Of a DNA stretch of 64,000 nucleotides, positions 56,824-64,000 are shown in pieces. The translations under genes and the position numbers were made by a program. The notes under the pieces were generated by a model, which did not search any database, had not been told where the DNA came from, and saw only the letters and a program-made list of their open reading frames with translations. Positions within the stretch are counted from its first letter, which is position 1. Each line of letters begins with the position of its first letter. The DNA comes from Sacculina carcini (lineage: Eukaryota > Arthropoda > Thecostraca > Sacculinidae), in contig OU696581.1 of NCBI GenBank assembly GCA_916048095.2, positions 7,224,266-7,288,265 on the forward strand, written 5' to 3'.

Positions 56824-57501
56824 TTACTGTCTCATCCAGCGAAAACCCTCAGCTCGACGACAGCTCTCATCCTGCGATCCCAAACTCACGCAAATTCCTC
56901 CCAGTGCCGTAATTGCATTAATTCCAATCACTGCGTCATATCCGAAGGGTTTGTTACACACCACTGACATTTCGACATTGGCGCCAAAGCCGTCAACCGT
57001 CACCGTGCAGTTGACCACTCCGTCACACACAAAACTTCCGCCGCCCAACGTGCTGACTGGCGTCTTCACCTTTGTCCACTCTCATGGGATCCCGCTTGTA
57101 ATAATGCAGCAGGAGCAGCCCGTGTCCACCAGCACAGTACATAGCCTACCGATGATGCACACAGAAGCAGTCGGAAGCGCCGTAAGCATTATTGGCGAGA
57201 AGGCGTTGGCGCTACATCGCCCTCTCGCTGCGCGTTTCCCGGACAATCTAAGGCCAAGTGTCCCGGTTGAGAGCACCGGAAACACTCTCTGCCTACGTGG
57301 GCACTGACGCGCAAAATGTCCCGAGTGGTTGCATAGGTAACATTCATCACGGGCTGAAAGAGCACCAGCTCCACGGGATATGGCGAAGCACTGGCGTTCC
57401 GTCTCGCAGTTTGCCTTGCGCTGCAGCGTTTGTCGCGCTTTTGCCAGTGTCTCCGACATCGACACATTTCCGGTGGTGTTCATCTGAACAATTGACGCCA
57501 C
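56824..57501 (-). pseudogene. Gag zinc knuckles and protease
   Basis: Knuckles CYLCNHSGHFARQC and CFRCSQPGHLALDC occur in two frames. The protease active site LVDTGCSCCII lies near 57100, followed by a stop, then VNCTVTVDGFGANVEMSVV and AVIGINAITALGG. Frame changes throughout. Confidence 0.8.
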
Positions 57502-57946
57502 ATCCGCTGGAAGGCCGGTGATGAATGCATTCTTTATTTCACGCTACGGAACACCTCCAAACGATGCCGCTAGTGCGCTCAGTTGTGCTTTGAACACATA
57601 GGACGACTCCCCGGAGCGCAGTCGTCTGTTTCAAAACTGCTCGAATGCATTCACTTCGGCAATGCCGAACGCCTCGTATAGAGCCTCATGTGTAACAGCC
57701 TCCGATCGCCTGCCTGTGTCATCCAGCTGAGCCCACACACTGAAGGCATCGTTCTTCAATTTAGACGGCACTATCCTCATCAGCTCGATACCCCTTGACA
57801 TGCACAATATTTCGGCCCGCCTCCACCACATTGCCAGTTTCATCAAACTCACTGACAGAGCGATCGTCGAAAATATCAATGGATACTGGCACACCGTCAG
57901 TACTATGCGCAGTCGCTCCTGACGTCGACAAATAATTACTCGCCAT
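57502..57946 (-). pseudogene. Gag N-terminal part, broken
   Basis: ATG at 57946 (MASNYLSTSGATAHS) follows the 5' LTR. Continues in other frames with FSVWAQLDDTGRRSE, YEAFGIAEVNAFEQF and, after a stop near 57631, YVFKAQLSALAASFGGVP. No capsid motif is diagnostic. Confidence 0.65.
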
Positions 57947-57994
57947 AATATCACTAATTAAAACTGGCCGGTTAGCTTGTAACGTCCTTGCCAA

Positions 57995-58290
57995 AGCACC
58001 TTCGAACACAAACACTGTATTAAAAGCGTACAAACACAAACACTGTATTAAAACGCACACACTCTAAACACTGCAAGCACACATTGCACGAAACCGCTCA
58101 GCATACTGCCCCGATAACGAGTTGATTCACCCGTCACCCGATTCACCGAGTTAGTCACCCACTCACGCACGCGCATACAAACACATGCATCACGTGCACT
58201 TTGAGACACCGAGCTCACATCCGCAGCAACATGAACCCGATGACTCAGTGATGGCCTTGAACGCTGCAACGTTCACAATGCATTCTCACA
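57995..58290 (-). repeat. 5' LTR of the 53.3-58.3 kb element
   Basis: TGTGAGAATG start at 58290 (-). The inner end is not sharply defined, and no standard primer-binding site was recognised next to it. Confidence 0.7.
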
Positions 58291-58625
58291 AAAATGATCC
58301 GTTTTCTGACAATACATAGGTAGAAACTCTGATCGTACAAACACACATGCAATTGTAAAACGTTGGTTTCTCAAGCCATATTTCGCTTGCAGCACTTGCA
58401 AGCGTTTGCAACAAAGCAGACTGCAATCTTGTAAAATAGCACGACAAAGTATTCCAAATATTACCACTAGTGGCACGCGAGAATAGCCAAATTTGAGTCG
58501 TAAGTATAAAAAATGATATAACTAAAATTGGATAAAGGAAAAATCAGAAAAAATCGAATGAATATTGGCTAAGAAACAAAAGAACACAACAAACAAGAAA
58601 AGTAAATAAGCATGTATTGTAATTT
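58291..58625. other. Intergenic; downstream of the secreted-protein gene
   Basis: No element or gene seen. On the - strand ATTAAA overlaps the stop of the next gene, a possible minor poly(A) signal. Confidence 0.4.
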
Positions 58626-59908
58626 TTAATGAAATTCAGATGGGTTTGGATCAAGTTTGTTGTTTGCCAAATATCGTTGGCTGATCTGGCCAGACATTGC
58701 CAGAAGAGTGGCGAGTGAAGATCCCCTCACGCCATAACGCTGCTCGGAACGTTGAGGCTGCAAGGTCTCCACTGCGCTATGATCAAGCTTCGAGTTGGCA
58801 TTATCATACACCACCGGCAATTCTGACTGCCCAAGCTCCACCACCTCTGTCAAGTTCGGCACAAGGATGTTATCCGTCTGAACTTCACTGAAGTCGGCCA
58901 CGAATCCGGAACCTTCGTCAACATCCTGACGACTCTCCGCCGACAGAGAATCAGCACTGGAGCTCGGAGACCAACCGCCGCTGCCTTCGCCGACGTTCGA
59001 GTAGAAAATCTGGCCGTGTCCGAAAGCAGTGAAGCGCTGAGGCACGAGGGCCGGCAAAAGATGTTGGTCATAATCCACGTCTCCAATATAGTCCTGGTTG
59101 GGATCCACCAGCGGAACGTCAGCCAATGGTCCGAGATCTTGGTGATCTGCAGCCTCTGAAAGTTGGTACTGCGCGGCACCAATACCGGCGGCCGCAACTG
59201 ACTCAGTCGAGGTGAAGGAAGTTGCCTCGGTGCTCGGGGCCAAAGTTACCAACAATTCTACATTGCTAGCAGAAACGTTGGACTTGAGGTGCTCATCAGT
59301 AGCCAATTCAACACTCGCCGACGACTCGAGAAGATCAGCCGCCTGGTACTGATCCCGAGTGGAAGTTTCTGGAAGCGGAGTGGTGATACCATTGCGTCCC
59401 TGTTCGCCTCCCAGCCCCGCCAGCTCGTCGGGGTTGAACGTCTGGCCGGGCTTGGCGAACGGTAGCGTCACTCCGGCGGCGTCCACATGATCCTGCTCTC
59501 GCGGAGGCCAAGGACCCGTGTAAGGCCTGGTGACAATGTCTACTATACCAGTCGTATCGGTAATTATAGCTACAATATCGACAATTTGACTGTTTTCATC
59601 GAGCTGTTCGCGTGGAGGCGCCGAAGAAGATGGACCGTCCAGACTGACCAACGCATCGGCCACTCCATCGTCAAATGTCGTGCCCTCGGTGGTTGTCGGA
59701 GTGGTGCGCGTGGCTGGAGATGCCGTACGACCGACAGCGTCGAATTGGCAACAGACAAAATCGGCCGGCGGTGAGAAAGCGGTGCGCAGTCCGGCGCAGT
59801 GTCCGGCCGGATCGGCGGAGAAGTCCGAATCGGCCGAGCAGTTGTTGCCGAGCATGCAGTATCCGCTCTGGTTGCCGCACGTGCGCACACCCTGGATCAC
59901 AAACAAAC
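58626..59908 (-). CDS. Secreted CLIP-like-domain protein, exon 2
   Basis: Acceptor TGTGTGTAG/GT at 59909 joins the single G left by exon 1 (GGT, Gly) and keeps the frame. Soon after comes a six-cysteine module, TCGNQSGYCMLGNNC ... GHC ... FVCCQ, with spacing C-x6-C-x5-C-xn-C-xn-CC as in arthropod CLIP domains, which usually sit in front of serine proteases in coagulation and immune cascades. No protease domain follows. Instead there is a Thr/Ser-rich linker, then about 350 residues rich in Asp, Ser, Ala and Glu with no cysteines seen. Stop TAA at 58626. Use of an alternative later acceptor (CCAG/GGTGTG) would break the frame. A role as a non-catalytic cuticle, mucin-like or haemolymph protein is inference. 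Confidence 0.82.
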
Positions 59909-60206
59909 CTACACACACACACACACGCATTCAAACAAGCATGCAATCACACACACGCATACACCTTGTTTCGTTTATGCGGTGTTCGAGTTGCAAGTTC
60001 AGTATCAATTAGGTATTGCCAGGACAAACACACATAAGCACACAATTCAAATATTAACTTGACACAACGGATGGGCGATGACTGACGAGTGATAAATATC
60101 CTAGTTAGACATTAACAAGTTGACTAACTGATATTGTTCTAAATAATATATTACTATGTGCAAATACTATATTGTAAATAATATAATAAGGCCTGTCTAA
60201 TAAGTA

Positions 60207-60300
<94 letters not shown>

Positions 60301-60911
60301 AAACTATACTTACTATATGTGTAAATACTATATTAGCTATGTGTGTATGTGTGTGTGTGTGTGTATATGTTCTTACTAGATGTTCTTACTAGTTGTCTTC
60401 GCAGGAATGTGTCAGAGGCTCGTGACTCCCGCCTTCCAGTTGTCATATGTCTTCTTAAACAGTTGTGTCGTTGGCTGGTGTACCACGTCACTTGGAAACC
60501 TATTCCATCTATCTACTGCTCTATTTAGGAAACTATACTTTTGGATGTCCTTTTTAATCCTGCCTTTTTGTAGGCCAAAACTGTGATTCCTAAAATTAGA
60601 TTTTGAGAATTATATCAACTTTCGATTTTCCATATTATCCTTCCCCGTAAGACATCTATAAACTGGGATTAAATCCCCTCTAACTCTCCTTTCTTCTAGC
60701 GTTGTCAAACCCAACTTTTTTAGTCTGTCGAAATATGCCAAATGTTTGATGCTTCCTAAAATTTTTGTGGCTGATTTCTGTACCTTCTCCAGTTTTTTAA
60801 TATGTTTTTGTAAATGTGGACTCCAAACAATTTCTGCGTATTCCATGTATGTGTGTATGTATGTGTGTGTGTATGTATGTGTGGAATGTGTGTCTCTGTG
60901 TATGTGTGTGT

Positions 60912-60947
<36 letters not shown>

Positions 60948-60969
60948 CCCATCATGTTATTATATTTAC
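59909..60969 (-). other. Intron of the secreted-protein gene
   Basis: GTAAAT donor and GTAG acceptor preceded by (GT)n. It contains (TA)n of about 90 bp (60210-60296), a GT-rich run near 60845-60945, and a LINE tail on the same strand. Confidence 0.75.
60400..60850 (-). pseudogene. CR1/Jockey-like LINE RT C-terminal fragment
   Basis: On the - strand: LEYA-type MEYAEIVWSPHLQKHIKKLE, then RLKKLGLTTLEERRVRGDLI and, after a frame break near 60605, RNHSFGLQKGRIKKDIQKYS and NRAVDRWNRFPSDVVHQ. This is the standard ending of CR1/Jockey-clade ORF2. It is only the last about 150 codons, with the 5' part missing, as expected of a 5'-truncated LINE copy. Confidence 0.85.
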
Positions 60970-61453
60970 CTGGATCGATGATGGGTACGTTGGGAGGCTG
61001 AGTGTTTGGCCGCAGTCCATAAGACAATCCGGCTTCGGACACCGCCGACGCGTCCTGTCCGGCCGGCAACAACGCAGCCAGCTGATCAAGGCCGGATAAG
61101 ATTTGATCCAGCCGCACTTGATCCGGATCGGCATCGCCAACCAAATCCGACAGTTCCGGATAGGCCGGAGAGAAGGCGTCTGAAGGCAGCAGCTGCAGCG
61201 ACGGATGAGAAGCATTTTGTCCGAGCTTCGTGTCGACTTGTCCAAGAGCGGCCGGACCATAAGATAGTTGCTGATCTGCGCCGCTGTTGAACAAGTACTG
61301 AAGTTCATCGAGCAACTGGGAGTGTTGTAACTGTCTTGACTGGCTGTGAGCTTGAAATACACGCGCCCTGGAATGACGGCACGACGACAGCGCCACCATG
61401 GCGGACAAAATGGTAACCAACACGAGGACACGCGCCAAGCCAACAAAGGACAT
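60970..61453 (-). CDS. Secreted CLIP-like-domain protein, exon 1
   Basis: ATG at 61453 opens with a signal peptide (VGLARVLVLVTILSAMVAL, then SSC). The rest of the exon (about 161 codons) is a Gln/Leu/Ser/Asp-rich propeptide-like stretch (e.g. QLLDELQYLFNSG, DQILSGLDQLAALLPAG). It ends ...IIDPG at CCAG/GTAAAT. With exon 2 the predicted precursor is about 588 aa. The reading past the donor runs into a His/Thr microsatellite translation, confirming an intron. Confidence 0.82.
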
Positions 61454-61529
61454 CTATTTGACAAATTCACAAAAACGTTTGCAAATAACTAAATAAAGTA
61501 AAATCAAACGCCAAAGACAAGTACGTGGA

Positions 61530-61730
61530 CCTTGGGGGGTAAAAGGGGTGCAGATACGACCCCGACAAATGGCTGGGGTATGTGAATATGCAATTATACC
61601 CCACTCGAGAATTATGCTGAGTTGAGTTAATTGTGAGGTATATTGTCATCAAAATCAGCTTAGCAAAAAATAACAATACACGACAATTGTGTGTGTATGC
61701 AATTATATGCAATATACTTTTCATTGAGGT
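61530..61730. repeat. Dispersed repeat shared with the MYND introns
   Basis: AATATGCAATTATACCCCACTCGAGAATT..., AACAATACACGACAATTGTG and TTTTCATTGAGGTATGTG match 39258-39450 and 44026-44218. It lies just upstream of the secreted-protein gene. Class unknown. Confidence 0.65.
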
Positions 61731-62545
61731 ATGTGAAGGGCTTAAAAAAACGTTTTTTAGAAAAAACAAAAAAACAGTTTTTTGTGTTTTTATACACACA
61801 AATAAAATTTGCACACACAAATAAAAAAGGATTGCACCATGCTATTTATTATATAGTTAAACATATTTTAGTACCACTTACCAAGAGTTTTGTAAATATT
61901 CAAAAAAGAAAAAAGAGAAAATCATAAAAATGTACACACAGGATCTTGAATTTCACCTTTAGCATCTATAGGCACGGAAGTTTTAAACCGCTTCCAATTG
62001 CGAAAGCAGTCGATTTTAAACACCCACATATGTTCGTAAAGTCCAAATCCAAATACCCAGTGGTCTTATTTATGAAGACCTAGTGACTAAAAATCGTTTT
62101 GTCCATGGTTAATTCAGTTAATTCATGTTTGTTTTCAGAGTAAACACAGTTTTTTAACTCAGAGGTTTCTAAAAATAGTGTTTTGCATAGAAACTCAAAT
62201 GTTTTGTCGTAAAAATTTAGGATTTCTCATAAATATCAACTACAAGGCTTCCCCAGCAAAAACCAAAAATGCTAATAAAAATGTTTCCCATATCGTGCAA
62301 ACCCATAAAATCATGCCAAAAAGTAATATTTATGAAGATTTAAAACTGTATTAATGAACTCTGAAAATACTTATTTAATATATTTAATAATATATTTAAT
62401 TTAATACTTATTCTGAAAATATTTGATCATTCCTATATGAGAACAATCATTTCTGTCAAAAACAACTATTTAAAAAACATATTTATTTAAAAAAAACACT
62501 TGGTTTATACCAAATGGTTTAAACCAAACAAGCCCTGGGTATGCG
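61728..62545. mobile_element. hAT-like non-autonomous element with 8-bp TSD
   Basis: Ends AAGGGCTTAAAAAAACG (61736) and, inverted, CAGGGCTTGTTTGG (to 62537). Flanks ggtatgtg and ggtatgcg match at 7 of 8. The AT-rich interior has repeated AAACAG/GTTTTTT words like those in the 30265-36431 element. No transposase ORF. Confidence 0.7.
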
Positions 62546-63100
62546 TGTTGTAATTGGCTAGGCATAAAATTGTTGAGGATCCCATGCAAATGACCAACTG
62601 AGTCAACTTTGAACACTAATGCATGCCATCCCCCCGAGCCTCGACACAAATCTACACCACTGTCGTAAGTGCTCATTTCGTGTCCAGTTTCCAACTGTAT
62701 AAGTTTGCGTTCAACGATATAACATTTGTTCTTAATGTTAACATTCTTAATGTTTGATACATTATGATGCCTCTTACACGGACATTTAATATATTTTAAA
62801 ACTGCACAATCACCGCACATCCATTTACTGCAAAATTTCAAATGAACACAAGTAAACAACGAGGCAGCATATTAATTATCAAAAATGATATATTAATTAA
62901 AAATAATAGGAAAATAATTAGCCTCATTGGCAAATTAATTAACAAGAAAAAACAGTATATTCAAATAATTAAATACACACACACACATACATACACTCAA
63001 CAATACTTACTGTTTAGAAGAATGACCAAAAAACAAAATCACATGTTTCATACATACCGTGAGAAAATATTAGGCTGAATTCAAACTGGATTAGTCCAAA
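62546..63100. other. Non-genic; partial family C repeat in reverse
   Basis: About 62540-62660 is the reverse complement of part of 1490-1720 (CATCCCCCCGAGCCTCGACAC). The rest is AT-rich without gene signal. Confidence 0.5.
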
Positions 63101-63171
63101 TTGTTGATATCCGCGTTGCGACAATCTAAAACAAACCAGATGACCAAGGCGCACACCACCACTGGCACACC

Positions 63172-63378
63172 ACACTCACACACACACAGACACACACGCA
63201 CACACACACAGACACACACGCACACACACACAGACACACACGCACACATACACAGACACACACAGGTGAGCGCACCAGAAGTCGCACAAAAAGAGAGGCC
63301 AAACGGGAGAGTGCTGGGAGGAAAAACAAGAGATTGGGAGAAAACGCAAATGAAGCGAATCGCAACCAAGCGAAATAA

Positions 63379-63421
<43 letters not shown>
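63172..63421. repeat. Two (AC)n microsatellites
   Basis: 63172-63265 has CACACAGACACACACG units of about 20-26 bp; 63380-63421 is pure AC. The sequence between is unremarkable. Confidence 0.92.
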
Positions 63422-63426
<5 letters not shown>

Positions 63427-63430
63427 TATA

Positions 63431-63939
63431 TACCGTATTTACCGGCCGCTTAGTCTACCTGGACATTAAGCCCATGCCACTTTTCAGGCCTGAAATACTA
63501 GGTTTTCAGTATTACTGGGTCCAATAAGCCAGCCAAAATTTGAACAGTTTCCGGTAGTATTTTTCAAATGATCTATTTATTCCACATATACAATATATTG
63601 AAAACATTTATCCTATCTTATCATTTGCGTGTTAATTCACGTTTTTCATAAAACTATTGCACATATTTGTACTTTATTAACATTGATATAATTCATATCA
63701 ATGTTATACGGTACGGTAATTCATGTCAATGGATCTACGGTACACGTGTACTCACTTAATAAAAAAATATATTGACCATATGAAAACCCTTTTTGTGGCT
63801 GAAAAAATATTGATGAAAACCTCCAGAAGACAGATTTTTTGACCCTGAAATAGCTCTGGCCATTAAGCCCTCTTTGAAAAATATGGAGTATAATTTTGGA
63901 TATGAATTTTGAAATATGGGCTTAATGGCCGGGACATAC

Positions 63940-63943
<4 letters not shown>
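63431..63943 (+). mobile_element. MITE, family B, best-preserved copy
   Basis: TACCGTATTTACCGGCC at the left and GGCCGGGACATACGGTA at the right form inverted termini flanked by TA, about 510 bp apart. The body contains paired CATTAAGCCC words near both ends. Non-coding; inserted between microsatellites, with (TA)n following to the window end. Confidence 0.75.

Positions 63944-64000
<57 letters not shown>
63944..64000. repeat. (TA)n to window end
   Basis: Pure TA dinucleotides; may continue beyond the window. Confidence 0.95.

Larger units (their letters stand above)
53321..58290 (-). mobile_element. LTR retrotransposon, heavily decayed, with nested LINE
   Basis: Related LTRs lie at about 53321-53615 and 57995-58290 (both TGTGAGAATGCATTGTGAACG on -, differing by a 16-bp indel and scattered bases). 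A purine tract (ATGGGGGCG) precedes the 3' LTR. The - strand order is gag with zinc knuckles, protease, RT remnant, RNase H, integrase. The LTR outer (CA) ends and target duplication could not be fixed. Much of RT is missing, and a LINE piece sits in the integrase. Confidence 0.85.

Noticed and set aside
56450..57307. 285-aa + strand ORF
   Set aside because: It lies opposite the RT, protease and gag remnants, which carry recognisable motifs on the minus strand, so it is a shadow frame.

Overview
This is eukaryotic nuclear DNA: intron-containing genes with GT/AG junctions, AATAAA poly(A) signals, heavy (AC)n/(AT)n microsatellites, tRNA-derived SINEs, LINE pieces, four LTR retrotransposons and many small inverted-repeat DNA transposons. 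Two interstitial runs of CCTAA (the TTAGG arthropod telomere motif) and a secreted protein with a CLIP-like six-cysteine pattern point to an arthropod, possibly a chelicerate. The species cannot be named from the sequence.

Only two protein-coding genes are well supported. (1) On the + strand, a large nuclear-type protein is encoded by a 3.1 kb first coding exon (15387-18512), a 43-nt exon (18742-18784), an 18 kb intron full of repeats, and three 3' exons (36905-37617, 39087-39221, 40398-40454) ending in a complete C-terminal MYND zinc finger. The predicted product is about 1,357 aa. (2) On the - strand, a two-exon gene (61453-60970 and 59908-58626) encodes a secreted protein of about 588 aa with a CLIP-like domain and a long Ser/Thr/Asp-rich tail. 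A possible isolated exon lies at 10138-10307.

Layout. 1-14.8 kb is non-genic, with MITEs (several with visible target-site duplications), SINEs, microsatellites and a 12-bp minisatellite. 14.9-18.8 kb holds the MYND gene's 5' coding part. 19.4-29.9 kb is a satellite-like block: two ~4 kb near-duplicate units separated by tandem ~461-bp modules. 30.3-36.4 kb is a poly-A/T-rich hAT-like element into which a Ty3/gypsy-type element (30811-35376; 187-bp LTRs, perfect 5-bp target duplication) has inserted. 36.9-46.5 kb is a ~4.7 kb tandem duplication of the last three MYND-gene exons. Its junction falls at the edge of a retrotransposon LTR, which supplies an in-frame ATG in front of the truncated second copy. 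46.2-48.8 kb is a mosaic of opposite-strand LTR-element remnants, and 48.8-50.2 kb holds LINE and SINE debris. 50.3-53.1 kb is a hAT-like MITE interrupted by a minus-strand Ty3-type element. 53.3-58.3 kb is another minus-strand LTR element, with much of its RT missing and a LINE endonuclease fragment inserted in its integrase. 58.6-61.5 kb is the secreted-protein gene, with a CR1/Jockey-like LINE tail in its intron. 61.5-64 kb has another hAT-like element and a TA-flanked MITE.

The main biological interest is the interplay of transposons with the MYND gene. Its 3' end has been copied in tandem with intact reading frames, splice sites and zinc ligands, while the upstream copy keeps the better proximal poly(A) signal.
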